Below are positions 31,552 through 41,804 of a DNA stretch of 64,000 nt, in pieces (positions within the stretch are counted from its first letter, which is position 1; every line of letters begins with the position of its first letter). Location of the stretch: NCBI RefSeq assembly GCF_025370935.1, contig NC_133481.1:20176716-20240715 (forward strand), in the 5' to 3' direction. The notes under the pieces were generated by a model. The model saw only the letters and a program-made list of their open reading frames with translations, was not told the origin of the DNA and searched no databases. The position numbers were made by a program, and so were the translations under genes. This stretch comes from Choristoneura fumiferana. Lineage: Eukaryota; Arthropoda; Insecta; Lepidoptera; Tortricidae.

Positions 31552-32523
31552 ATGGTGAAGTTCGAAGGAGATTTTAGTATCAAGTCTATACTGATGAGCC
31601 ACGAGACCAAGGCGCCGCCTTCGCCGGCCGCCTCCTCCACTGGCGCATCACCCTCTGAAGACCTCAGTGATTCCGAGTTAGACGTCACGGGAACCGAACC
31701 CGTCGACTGCACCAAACCCAAGTCTGATGAAGACAAAAAGGACAAGAAACATGAAAAACCAGCGTACAGCTACAACGCTTTGATTATGATGGCGATCCGC
31801 AACAGCGCTGAAAAGAGGCTAACGTTGAACGGAATTTATGAATACATCATGACCAACTTCCCGTACTACAGGGAGAACAGGCAGGGCTGGCAGAACTCAA
31901 TTCGCCACAACTTGAGCTTGAACAAATGTTTCGTGAAAGTTCCTCGTCACTACGACGATCCTGGCAAAGGCAACTACTGGATGTTGGACGCGTCGGCAGA
32001 AGATGTGTTCATTGGGGGAACAACAGGCAAGTTGCGGCGGCGCTCGGCGCTGAACGGGCGCTCCCGCCTCGCCTGCTTCAAGCGGCCGCTCTTCCCCGGC
32101 GGACCTCCGCCCGGCGCCTACCCACCCGCCACCTACTCGCAGCTCGTCGGCCTCTACTCCCAACTATTATATCAAAGATACGCTCCACTTCAAATGAAGA
32201 CGCCTCCGGTCGCTCCTAGTGCAATGCATCCCGCATTCCGCGGTGAAGCCATAGGTTACGGTGCCCTGCCTTATTCGCCAGCGCTCTACGAACGGTTGCC
32301 GTCGGGCCCTTTCCTGAACCAAAACTCTTTGCTGCAGAGCTCCCACCTAGCTCAAACATCTGCTATGATGGCGCAGACATCGCCTCTTCTACCTCCGTCG
32401 CCTCCTATGATGGCGCATTCGCCCCCCACCTCCGGAGCGTCGAGCCCCGAGCTCCCATCGCCTTCGCACCACCCCCTGACACCGCACATTTACAAACCTG
32501 TCACAGTCCTCAGCCGGCACTGA
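31552..32523 (+). CDS. slp: Sloppy-paired-type forkhead transcription factor (FoxG class), intronless
   Basis: The 323-residue protein is a nuclear DNA-binding factor. Residues 8-14, FSIKSIL, form an eh1-like motif, which in this family recruits the Groucho co-repressor. An acidic, Ser-rich stretch (35-60) and a Lys-rich stretch lead into the forkhead domain, about 69-164. Its recognition helix includes WQNSIRHNLSLNKCF (113-127), and it ends at the class mark DVFIGGTTGKLRRR (151-164). The C-terminus is Pro/Ser-rich (TSPLLPPSPPMM) and closes with HIYKPVTVL. No intron interrupts it, as in fly slp genes. The ATG context is GTGAAAACATGG, and no earlier in-frame ATG follows the initiator. By family knowledge it acts in segmentation and head or neural patterning, with Wingless/Engrailed circuits. 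The codons are GC-rich against AT-rich surroundings. I cannot decide between slp1 and slp2, and no second copy is in the window. Confidence 0.96.
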   Translation: MVKFEGDFSIKSILMSHETKAPPSPAASSTGASPSEDLSDSELDVTGTEPVDCTKPKSDEDKKDKKHEKPAYSYNALIMMAIRNSAEKRLTLNGIYEYIMTNFPYYRENRQGWQNSIRHNLSLNKCFVKVPRHYDDPGKGNYWMLDASAEDVFIGGTTGKLRRRSALNGRSRLACFKRPLFPGGPPPGAYPPATYSQLVGLYSQLLYQRYAPLQMKTPPVAPSAMHPAFRGEAIGYGALPYSPALYERLPSGPFLNQNSLLQSSHLAQTSAMMAQTSPLLPPSPPMMAHSPPTSGASSPELPSPSHHPLTPHIYKPVTVLSRH

Positions 32524-32800
32524 CTTGACATCTCAAGGAGCCTGGACCGACGTTCCTATCTGTGATCTAGAATAATTAGTGTGCCTGTGGATTACGAGGT
32601 AATCTCCTTAGCGAGTGTAGCTCTGAACATGTTTATACTATCAGTAGCCATCGTTGTGCCCGTATCCTAGCATTCCGTTATCATAATTGATTGTATAAAT
32701 GTAGATATTTGAAGAAATGTGTATTTATTGACGTAGTCGAAGGATTAAGATAAGAGAGTTATAATGAATTAATAAAATGAAAATATTGTCACCTTTACAA
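32524..32800 (+). terminator. 3' UTR and polyadenylation signal of the forkhead gene
   Basis: The stop codon is TGA at 32521-32523. The first canonical AATAAA is at 32771-32776, followed within 40 bases by a T-rich run (TTGATTTTATTTTTCC), so cleavage near 32790-32800 is likely. The 3' UTR would be about 270 bases. Confidence 0.7.
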
Positions 32801-33900
32801 CTTGATTTTATTTTTCCTGTACCTAACTATACAGATAATAAATAGGCAATGAATAAATAATATATGTTTAGTTATTTTTTTGGGATTATTGCAACAAAAG
32901 CAAGTCTTTAATGCCACAAGGTGAATTTTTACTACAAAGCACAGATAAACTGAGTGCAATAGAAAATGAAGATAAATATTAAGCTATTCCAAATCAATTG
33001 AAAACGAAATGAAAAGACCTTTAGATGTGTTTACCGCCCGGAAGACGGAGTTGCTCATTAACCAAACATCCTCAAGTGATCGCCCACGCACATGGTTTTG
33101 AAATAGAAGTATTAACTCTTAAAACAACTCCGCCTTTGAAGTCGGCTTCAAATAAACTTCATTGTGAATGTTTATTTACGCTGAATTCGTTTCAAAACAC
33201 ATCTTCCTCACAACATAAACTGGTGTATTACAAAATATTTTCAACCAACCGTCGCTACATTGATAAAGAAATTTTGATATGTGATAAATCGGCGATACCG
33301 TATCTACTGAATTATACACGGTCATCCATCGAAACCAAAAATCCTTATCGAAATGTGAAAACAGTATTAAATCATCACTGATTATGAAGCCAACGTGTTA
33401 TGGAGTATCCGTGTTGACGTGGTCAGAATAAAATAAGTCATTGGAGTCGACGGACGCCTCTCTCCAAGATTTACAATTCCTACATTTATATTCAACTAGA
33501 TATAAAATAATACAGCTGTTTAGCCGATACCAAACCGCATCAGTATCTATTAGTATATAGTTAGGATAATTATTACGAAAAGGTTTTAGTTTGAGCTTAT
33601 TCTTTCTGCAATTTAATTTGCGATTACGTTTACGAATTCCTTTACCGGCCCAAGGTTCAAATGTTAATTGTATGTCTTAAAACATCAGAATATCATCACT
33701 TACAAGTCAATCTGATAAATACAATTATTTTCTTCTCTGATATATCGGCATCAGGTATATTTGCTTACAGAAAAATATGCCTTAGAGGACAGTTTATTGT
33801 GTTCTGCATTGTAGTGCGACCGACAATTCTTGTTTTTATTTTTATTATTGTTACTGTTTGTACATTATTTTGTGTGTAGGTTATTGTTATGACCCGTTTT
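32801..33900. other. Repeat-free intergenic region downstream of the forkhead gene
   Basis: No repeat family of the window occurs here. A 118-residue frame (33025-33381) has no recognisable family. It may hold further enhancers of the forkhead gene, which is inference from the lack of repeats only. Confidence 0.4.
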
Positions 33901-34160
33901 TTACCCGACTGCGAAGCGCGTATGTGTGTATGTATGTATGAACGTACGTGCTGGCGCGTATGTATGTATGTATGTCTATTCCTATGTCCTCTCGTAACTA
34001 CTCAATGGCTGAACCGATTTTGATAATTGATACGTCATTGGATTCGTCTTGATGACGCGAGTGACGCTCTACATGACATACATGACATTCTTGAAAAATC
34101 AAAATGGCGGATTTTTGGCGCCAAATTGTAACCTAAAAGTGGGTATCTTATCTTATCTTA
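33900..34160 (+). repeat. CCCGACTGCGAAGCGC repeat
   Basis: TTTACCCGACTGCGAAGCGC is followed by a GTAT-type microsatellite, CTATGTCCTCTCGTAACTAC, then GGCTGAACCGATTTTGAT. This phrase order is common in lepidopteran repeats of unassigned class. It shares the CCCGACTGC end with the foldback immediately downstream. Confidence 0.55.
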
Positions 34161-34242
34161 TAATTAGACCATTCTAAATATATATATAGTTTATAATCGT
34201 TTTTATATACCATTTTCACAGAAAAGTGGGAAATAAAATAAT

Positions 34243-34505
34243 AAATTTAAAAAATCAAAAAACCCGACTGCCTTAAAAATACTAAAATGAAGAAAACAAG
34301 TCTAGTGGGTTAGAACTTTGTTAAGTAGCTAACTTAAAGTTCAACAGTCGGGACCCATTTAAATAGTGACGCTCAAAAATCATTACCTAATGGGCCCGAC
34401 TGTTGAACTTTAAGTTAGCTACTTAACAAAGTTCTAGCCCACTAGACTTGTTTTCTTCATTTTAGTATTTTTAAGGCAGTCGGGTTTTTTGATTTTTTAA
34501 ATTTT
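34243..34505. mobile_element. Near-perfect foldback, arms about 114 bases
   Basis: Left arm 34243-34357 and right arm 34391-34505 are reverse complements with only one or two differences by eye (TGGGTTAGAAC against GGGCTAGAAC). A spacer of about 33 bases lies between. Both arms include AACCCGACTGCC and GTAGCTAACTTAAAGTTCAA. It encodes nothing. The identity of the arms suggests recent origin or ongoing gene conversion. Confidence 0.88.
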
Positions 34506-34656
34506 TTACCCGTATGGTTGAATTTAATATCAGATTAGGTTTAGTTTTAGAAACTGTCAAGGTCAGGGCACTGGCGGAATATCAGCGTTGCAAAGCAATT
34601 TTTAACTTTGTGCTGAGCCTGATTCCCTTTTTGTGTCTATTTTGCAAATTCGTGTT

Positions 34657-34950
34657 CATCATCATCCCAGCTACATACGTCCCACTACTGGGCACAGGCC
34701 TCCTATCAGAAGGAGAGGGCTTGGGCCATAGTGCCCACACGGGCCCTGTGCGGATCGGGAACTTCACACACGCCATTGAATTGCTTCGCAGGTTTGTGCA
34801 GTCACGATGTTTTCCTTCACCGTAAAGCTCGTGGTAAATTTCAAATGTAATTCCGCACATGAATTTCGAAAACTCAGAGGTGCGAGCCGGGGTTTAAACC
34901 CACGACCCTCTGCTTGAGAGGCGATAGGTCAAACCACTAGGCCACCACGT
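34657..34950 (-). mobile_element. tRNA-derived SINE (S1)
   Basis: Same order as the copy at 12137, with GGGTTTAAACCC as the altered B box and a short deletion near 34800. The A box end CCACTAGGCCACCACG is intact. Confidence 0.88.
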
Positions 34951-35247
34951 TGCAGTGGAGGAAATTTTATCGCATGCCAGAGTGGAACCTCTGCATAATA
35001 ATTTTAGGTGATTTCTTCAGTAGTACCTATGTAATGTCAACAAGACATTTACAGCGATAAGGTTCCACTCTGATACGCAGTTTTTTCGGCTGTATTTTCC
35101 TGTCGGTGATGAGAAAAGTGACGCAGACTTGCTGAGTATGAGATAATAAACCTTACATTTTAATGGTAATGATATTAATTTTAATTAGTGCTCGTTATTT
35201 CTACGTACCTATCTAATAGCATCATGATTACGATTAGACTTTAGTTC

Positions 35248-35418
35248 TGATTTCCCAAACTATGGGTCGTGACCCACCGGTGGGCCCCAGAAACAAGTAT
35301 AACCCATTAAAGTCCCAAAAAAGGCATTCTCATGTAGCTGATGTAATGACAACGTAGAGCGGGTCCCAAACTTAGTAATTTAGGTGAGCCGCGATCGGGG
35401 ACACTTTGGGAGCCACTG
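35248..35418. mobile_element. hAT-like MITE
   Basis: The left side has TTTCCCAAACTATGGGTCGT and the right end CACTTTGGGAGCCACTG, the inverse CAGTGGCTCCCAAAGTG. TTCCCAAACT next to CAGTGG is a common hAT terminal form. TTTAGTTC (35240-35247) and TTTAGCTC (35419-35426) flank it, an 8-base candidate target duplication with one mismatch. 171 bases, non-coding. Confidence 0.65.
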
Positions 35419-35639
35419 TTTAGCTCGTCATTAAAGGTAATCACATAATTAAATGTCATTTAAAACTGACATGTGTTAATTTTTTGGCAGTTATGATTAT
35501 ATAATCATTCCTTTTCTAAAATTAAAATTTGTTTAAATGGTCACCAGAAGACTTGTAGTTTTTGTGAAATTTTCGTCAGTAAGGCCAAATTATAGCCTTA
35601 TAGCGAAGAACTTGCGTGCTTCTTAAAGTTCGATATCCA

Positions 35640-36015
35640 AAGGGTGACTTAAACAGTAGGTACCCTATCAATGTCGCTACACTGTCCGTCCATCTATCTG
35701 TCTGTCAGTCACATGGTGGTATCTCAAAAACCGTAAAAGATAGAGGCAGCTGAAATAAATATAACATGTGTATTTCTATTGCCACAACAACATTAAGTAA
35801 CAAAAACAAAAATTTAGCTATAATGAAAGGAGTCTTCAACCACCATTATAAAATGGTCTCACACCGCGAAAATTTTACTTGCAAGCAGAGCTCTTCTAAC
35901 ACTAGATTTTTATACAAACGGCCGTTTAAAGAGTATATTGGCTTGATGAGTCTACAAATTTGCACGGAACCCTCGGAACGCGAGTCCACCTTGCACTCGT
36001 ATGGTTTTGTCTCTA
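35640..36015 (+). repeat. GGAACCCTCGGAACGCGAGTC repeat
   Basis: CTGTCTGTCAGTCACATGGT near 35700 and CGGAACCCTCGGAACGCGAG near 35970 are two landmarks of a repeat whose inverse starts at 46565. An 87-residue frame in it has no family of its own. Confidence 0.5.
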
Positions 36016-36119
36016 TCTCTAGTTACTAAGCAACTTAGTAAAATTTGCGGCTATTTGTGATTAGTTGAAAAGTAAAATAAAGTATTCAAGGTAAACATTA
36101 GTGTTTGAATATATGTGCA

Positions 36120-36335
36120 AAAAATTGATCGACCGGCGACCAAAGAGCAGGCTTTTTTCTTCGCCCAAAGGGCAAAGACTGAGCCTTGCAGTGCAACGAG
36201 GCAACGCCGCTAGCGTCTTAGGCACAAATGCCCGCGCTGCGCTGCCATTGGATGAGGAAGCCCGTTTTAGTTAATTTTATATGTTTTTTTATTTTATTTT
36301 TATGTAAAAATTCATTGTTTAAATAAATAAAAATT
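36120..36335 (+). repeat. Probable LINE 3' UTR remnant
   Basis: GCCTTGCAGTGCAACGAGGC, AACGCCGCTAGCGTCTTAGG and GATGAGGAAGCCCGTTTTAG are followed by AT-rich tail sequence. I link this phrase order to a lepidopteran LINE end from memory only. Confidence 0.35.
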
Positions 36336-36899
36336 GATAGTGCTTTCAACAAAATGTTTTGCAATTTTGTTATTTATGATAGGCGGTTATTATTTTTGTG
36401 TTAAGCAGAGTTAGTAAATATTATAGTACCATTACTTAAAGAATTAATTAAGTAGACACTCTTTTTGTTCATTTCACAAGTAAATCTTGTTCGCCGATGC
36501 CAAACGGCACCCGTAGCCCGATACCGTGTCTTTTCGAGTTACTTTAAAATTTCGTGTTTTCCGTGTTTTGATGCGTAATTGTTACATTTACCTGTTTATA
36601 TGTTTATTCATTATAGAATAAATGATTATGTTTATTGGGGACTTTACTTTGCACGAAACACTAGCAATTTTAGAAAAGGACTGGTTATGAAGAATACTCT
36701 TTATTTTTGGAGCCTCCTGAACCTTCCTTCTGACGAAGACTCGGGTGATAAAGACGACTCGGACGAATTCACGTAGACGAAAACGGTGCAAAACTAATCT
36801 TGGAAGTTAAAGCAGAGCCTTCGATAAAATACAGGTAGTAAGCGTGCACGTCGGTCGAATCTTCTTCAGATTCGATTTCTTCGGACGAATAGCGCTCAT

Positions 36900-37209
36900 A
36901 GCCTCATTTATGATAAATCAATCTAATGAAAATAAAACGAAGAAATTACCATTATATAAATCAGCCTCTAAAATTCCGCACTTCGTTTATAAAGAGATTT
37001 TTCAGTTTTCTAGGTCCTTATATATATAATAAAATTAATAAGCTAAAATTTGTACATCGACTAAATACGATTGAATGTAAACATGAAGTAAAAAACTTGC
37101 TTAAAAAATTTACTTATGAGGAAACTGAGGAACTTTTTATTGTTCTTCGTTAGTGTCTTTCTCAGCATACTGCACACGGACACATTCGAGCACACACACA
37201 CACACACAC

Positions 37210-37259
<50 letters not shown>

Positions 37260-37551
37260 ATGATAAGGGTTGCTATTTCTTATTTCTTATTTTTAGTTCT
37301 GTTAAGTTATACATATGATGTTCTCTCTATTCTAATCCTTTTGACAATTGTTGTGGAATTATGTTGTTGCTAGATTTCAGCACATTTATTGACCTCATGG
37401 AAGAGCTCCGACTGCTGAAATACAGGTTCACACCTAGTTTGGCAGCTGTGGCCCACTTTATTTACGATTTTGTCTAGTTACTACATATATTAGTCTAAGA
37501 TACTTGTGCCTTTTTATGGAAATAAAGAATTATTATTATTATTATTATTAT
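36900..37551 (+). pseudogene. CR1/jockey-like LINE ORF2 C-terminus with (ATT)n tail
   Basis: One frame reads KKLPLYKSASKIPHFVYKEI and the next frame FSFLGPYIYNKINKLKFV, joined by a frameshift near 37010. The LP.Y.......F.YKG....N.LP pattern is seen at the end of CR1/jockey-type ORF2. The stop is at 37151-37153. The 3' UTR is interrupted by a (CA)n tract and ends AATAAAGAATTATTATT, an (ATT)n tail. Class inferred from this pattern. Confidence 0.55.
37191..37257. repeat. (CA)n microsatellite, about 33 units
   Basis: Alternating C and A for 67 bases with a single slip at 37211. Likely length-polymorphic. Confidence 0.97.
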
Positions 37552-37569
37552 TGTTGTTTAACTTTTTGT

Positions 37570-38060
37570 TATCTCTCCTATTAGGAGGTAAAATGTTGCA
37601 CGGGCCTAAGCCAAGTGCTTTAAAATATGTACCAAACTAATTTCTAATTGTAACTGTGTATATATAGAAAGGAATTTTCGTACTATGCGGCAACTGGCGG
37701 CAAGTGTTTAAAGATGACTGCTTTTGTAATAGAGTGTATGTGGCTGAGTGCATATTGAGTGCCTGGAGGCTCTCAATGGAGTGTTTTCGGTATGACACCT
37801 GTTGTGGAGAGATGATAGGAATTGTTTTTACGGTGCGGACTTACACTGTGTTTTAATTTCTATGGAGAGATCGGTGTACTTAGCTATTTTTTCTGTGTGG
37901 GTATTTTGTAGTTTATGTGTTTGCAGATGGCAATGTCAATTAATATATACTAACTTTTCTCTCTTATTTAAAATAGTGATGTCTGGTCTATTGCAGTGAA
38001 TCGTTTTATCAGTCATGATGGTTCGGTCCCAATATATTTGTAGTCACCGTTTTCTAGAAC
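37570..38060 (-). pseudogene. Retroelement C-terminal domain, PD-(D/E)XK-like
   Basis: The minus strand reads YWDRTIMTDKTIHCNRPDIT, then EKIAKYTDLSIEIKTQ, then HTENTPLRASRHSICTQPHT. The YWDRTI.TDKTI..NRPDI pattern is one I recall from the C-termini of retroelement polyproteins or ORF2. The RPD and E..KY..L..EI spacing resembles a PD-(D/E)XK nuclease, but the second acidic residue (usually ID) is W here. Several stops interrupt it. Family assignment is tentative. Confidence 0.5.
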
Positions 38061-38149
38061 TGTCTGGGGCTTGTATTTGTAGTATGGGACTTTCTCTGTT
38101 ATTATTATTATAGGGCGCATCAATAAACCGCAAGATAGTTAAACAAAAC

Positions 38150-38395
38150 ATAGGTGGCAGTTGGTAGGACCTTGTGCAAGGTCCGCCCGGATTGCTACCA
38201 CCATCTTGCTCGCTAATCCTGCCATGATGCAGCAGTGCTTGCACTGTTTGTGTTTCGGCGTGGAGAGTAAGACAGCCGTGAAAATTACTGGCACGTTGAG
38301 GTATCACATCTTAGGCCTCTAGGTTGGCAACGCGTCTGCAATACCCGATCTCTTACCATCAGGAAACCCACGTTGCTCGTTTGCCCTCCAGACCT
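38150..38395 (-). repeat. Dispersed repeat R2, inverted and internally deleted
   Basis: Left end GGTGGCAGTTGGTAGGACCT; right end TTGCTCGTTTGCCCTCCAG. The block with ACCAGGGGTATTGCAG inverted is shortened at 38342, so about 40 bases are missing compared with 28630. Confidence 0.8.
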
Positions 38396-38624
38396 GTCAA
38401 GATGTAACTCGTGAATCGGTAATGATTCCTGAAGGTTATGCTAAGTAAGGGAGCTTTCAGCAATATCATTGCCTGAACTATTTCATAACTTTGGGGAAAG
38501 ATGGTGTATGCCTTATTGCAAGAAGATCCATAATACATTATACATTCCATACGCAATTATAACTTTGCAAAATTATATCTTTCTTTAATATTTTTTCTTA
38601 ACAAATGCTAAAACATATGACTAT

Positions 38625-38800
38625 GATTTTTAGGGTTCCGGAGGCAAAATGGCAAAACGAAGTGTCTCTCTGTCTGTCTGTCTGTCTGTCCGTCCGTCCA
38701 TCCGACCATCCGCGGCTTTGCTCAGGGACTATCAATGCTAGAAAGCTGTTATTTTGTACGGATATATATGTAAACTATGCCGACAAAATAGTACAATACA
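38625..38800 (+). repeat. Repeat R4 (TTAGGGTTCCG)
   Basis: TTTTTAGGGTTCCGGAGGCA, a CTGT microsatellite, TTTGCTCAGGGACTATCAAT and GCTAGAAAGCTGTTATTTTG occur in order, the same order as at 45829. Non-coding. Confidence 0.7.
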
Positions 38801-40039
38801 AAATTCAAACAAAATTTTTTTAGGGTACCTCCCGTAGACGTAAAGTGGGGGTGATTTTTTTTCTCATCCAACCCCATAGCGTGGAGTCGTTGGATAGGTC
38901 TTTTAAAATCATTAGGGGTTTGCTAAGATGATTTTTCGATTCAGTGATTTGTCCTCCCCCCCCTTCTAAAATCTAAACCGGTGGGTGGAAAAATTTGAAA
39001 AATGCACAATAGTGACAAAAGGTTGGATTTCAATTTCGATTTCAAATTTATAATTCTTAGGTTTACTTAATAAGTATAATGACAAATAAAAAATACCAAA
39101 ATCAGAGACCTGAAAAAAATCAGCCGTTAATGGGTTAACTTATTGTATGAACAGGGGACAATCCCTACCACATTCACTACCTACTGAGAATTTTATGACG
39201 AGTTTTTGTGGCTTTGCGCAGTGTGTTTTGTCATAATTTTGTTCGAAAATTTGGTGCTACCGGCGGTTCTCTAATTTTTCGCAGATTATTGTTTCGCGCG
39301 AATATTACTTCCCAACCGACTTTTCGAATAATTTCATTTCGCCCGAATGACCACTCGCCAACTTATTAAATGTTTAGTTTTATTTCCCAATCTCACAGTT
39401 ACCAACTGTACATTTGGTATGTTTGTTATAAAGTCCATTTTCAAATTGCCAACTTCGGTTAGTAGAATGTTTGGTTGGCGTAATATTCATTTCGTTGTAC
39501 AATGTTTCCCAAATGTTTTATTCAACAAAATTTATTGAATAAGGGTTTCGTTTAGTACTATGTAACATAATAAGTTAATATGGGTAAGCGTATCATTTCC
39601 GTGTGTTTTTGGTTTGTGAACTATATAATAAAGCGTTTTGTGGCACACGCCACAATGTTTGACTTTTTGATATAATACGGCTTTTTGATCACGGTATCAA
39701 TCTTGTACCAAATGTGTGTGTTAGATTTCGAAAAACGGCAATTACTGAGTCTTCGGTCAAATTTTGAAAACATATATTTGCAAGGATGCCATTTTCAGTT
39801 CAATATTATTTTTCATTAAACTCTTGTTTTGGATATTTAAAAAGAAATATTAAAAAAAAAATACGAATCTTCGGCGAAACGTTGGTTGGCAAGTAATATT
39901 CGGCCAAACTAATTTCTGCGAAAAGGCAGAACAACGCTAACGGCGCATGCTTCGCATCAGGTGGACACAGAAATAAACCAACGAGACTGTATTTATAGCA
40001 CGCCGGAAAAACCGAGAACTATTTAAGCCATCAAATTAC
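38801..40039. other. Mixed low-similarity repeat, no gene
   Basis: 39230-39950 contains several TTCGGCGAAAC / GTTGGTTGGC phrases on both strands and is probably old transposon sequence. No protein family is recognised. Confidence 0.35.
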
Positions 40040-40385
40040 GTAAAGTTGGTTGGCCACGTAATAAGAAATACCCGATGCCAACTGCTCCAATTAATAATGA
40101 TGGCAAAGTGGAGGGAAAGAGGCGTGCTGGAAGAAGAAAGAAGTCCTGGCTTCGCAACAAACGCGAATGGACAGAATAGCCAGCGTTGGGGAGCTATTTC
40201 GCTTGGCTAGAGACCGGCAGGGCTAAACTCGAAACTCGAAGTTCGTATCGTACCGTCCCTTTCGCTCTCGTATTAAATAGTATGTGTCAGAAGGACCGCA
40301 CGACACAAACTTCGAGTTTCGAGTTTCGTAGTAGCCCTGCGGAAACAGTTTGCAGAGTTTGATCTCCAATAATGGAGAGCCATAA
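40040..40385 (+). pseudogene. LINE ORF2 C-terminus interrupted by a MITE
   Basis: The frame begins GHVIRNTRCQLLQ and MAKWRERG, then breaks into KKSWLRN-like and AELFRLARDR-like parts. After the inserted element (40210-40345) it resumes with KQFAEFDLQ and ends in AGAAGAAGAAGATT, a (GAA)-rich tail. A sister end without the insertion is at 59285-59475. Confidence 0.65.
40210..40345. mobile_element. MITE (M2) with CGAAACTCGAAGTTCG arms
   Basis: GCAGGGCTAAACTCGAAACT at the left and its inverse ..GAGTTTCG..TAGCCCTGC at the right. The arms include a CTCGAA repeat. It splits a LINE end, so it arrived later. A diverged copy lies at 60855-60990. Confidence 0.75.
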
Positions 40386-40439
40386 GAAGAAGAAGATTAA
40401 AAGTATGAGATGATAGTTAAATACTAAAACAGGACTTAT

Positions 40440-40955
40440 CACGTTGTCGGCGTCATTTTATTATTTTCATCACACTTGCTCGTAAACAGTGTCGTAACAT
40501 GCAGGCTACCTTGGTTGCAACCCCCAAATAAAACCCTCGACCTTAATGTGCTTGTCATGAAACCCGTGGTCGGTAAATGAGTCATTGCGCGTACACATTT
40601 TCTTGCCATGAAGCCCAAGGTCGGTAAATGAGTCGGTGCCCGTACTGATGGCGTTGCTGCAGGACCACATGGACCACCACATGCACACGCACGTTGCGGC
40701 GCATGCCGAGGGAGGGGAGGTAGAGGGCGGCGCTGCCAAGAGCACAGCCTAAGGTGTCGCCAATATTTGGAAGAATTATATTTTTTTTTCAAATATAAAA
40801 TTTTACTTGCAAATGTGATGAAAAACATTGTATGTCGCACGGCGGTACTAGAATTACGAACATCGACTCATTAAAGCCCTCAGTCTTCGACTTCGGGCTT
40901 CTAATAGACTCTCGTTCGTAATTCCTTATTTACCGCCCTTAAGACACAATGTACT
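40440..40955 (-). repeat. Unclassified dispersed repeat R1, copy 4
   Basis: Complete in outline: tail CATCACACTTGCTCGTAAAC at 40468, the two GACC..GGG.TTCATGA motifs (minus strand), a GC-rich centre with CACATGCACACGCACG, and hairpin arms at 40845-40870 and 40913-40938. The minus-strand frame reads DSFTDLGLHGKK and DSFTDHGFHDKH, as in copies 1 and 5. Confidence 0.8.
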
Positions 40956-41800
40956 ATTAACTATTTATGAGTAAAAACCACGAAAGTTAAACATAGTATA
41001 GTAGAGACTATGCCGGTCGCCGTCACGTGCTATGTACGGTGCCGATACGCTTCTTATGGGTATGACACGCCGCTGACATGGTTGTAGTAAGAGTTGCGTG
41101 ACATGCCGTGCCTGAAACGTTCCTGTTACGGTCATGGTATGATACACTGTATTGGTTAAGACCTTAACGTTAATAATGAGAGAGCCACACATAAATTACA
41201 TGTTGACTATTGCATTGACACAAAATTGTTTTCTGACATCAATTTTATCAGTATTTTCGTGCGATAATAGGATAAGAAAACTTTTTGTTTATACTGTTTT
41301 ACGCTATCTGACGTTATCAAAGTGAATCGACGCTTTCCTTATTAGATGTGTTATCTTTATCAAACACAATAAATATATTTACTTGTCAAGGTTGGCTTTG
41401 TGCAAAATATTTGATTAGGTTTCAAACTCGGCTAATGCGAAAAGCTGACACAAGTGCGGTTCCGTAGCTCTAAAAACGTGAAATTCCGGTAGTAATAGGT
41501 TCGAAATGGGCTTCGAAGTACTTGAAATCATATCTGTGATAATAGCTATGTGTGAAAAACTGTGCTAAATTTTGATATGGGGATAATGATGAATTTAAAA
41601 TGGTCATATTTTTTTCTAAATAAATATATACGGCAAAATAAAAGATTAAATTGTAAGCAAAGTTTACGGGTGAAATTTGTAGTTTTAAATGTACTCGTAA
41701 CAATATGGGTAAGTATAATCAAATAAAATCTAAAAACATTAGGCTCGCAAAACCATAAATCGATGCGTAAAACTCTTAGAAGCTCGTAGAATAAATAAAT
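40956..41800. other. Intergenic sequence, no feature recognised
   Basis: 41000-41170 is moderately GC-rich with CGTCACGTGCTATGTACGGT. I do not recognise it. The remainder is AT-rich. Confidence 0.3.
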
Positions 41801-41804
41801 TAAT

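Noticed and set aside
31897..32219. Open frames on other strands and frames inside slp
   Set aside because: They are shadows of the GC-rich slp coding sequence.
33025..33381. 118-residue frame downstream of slp
   Set aside because: Low-complexity composition typical of translated non-coding DNA; no domain. Kept as a possible conserved non-coding region.
37116..37373. Thr-His repeat protein
   Set aside because: It is the translation of the (CA)n microsatellite.
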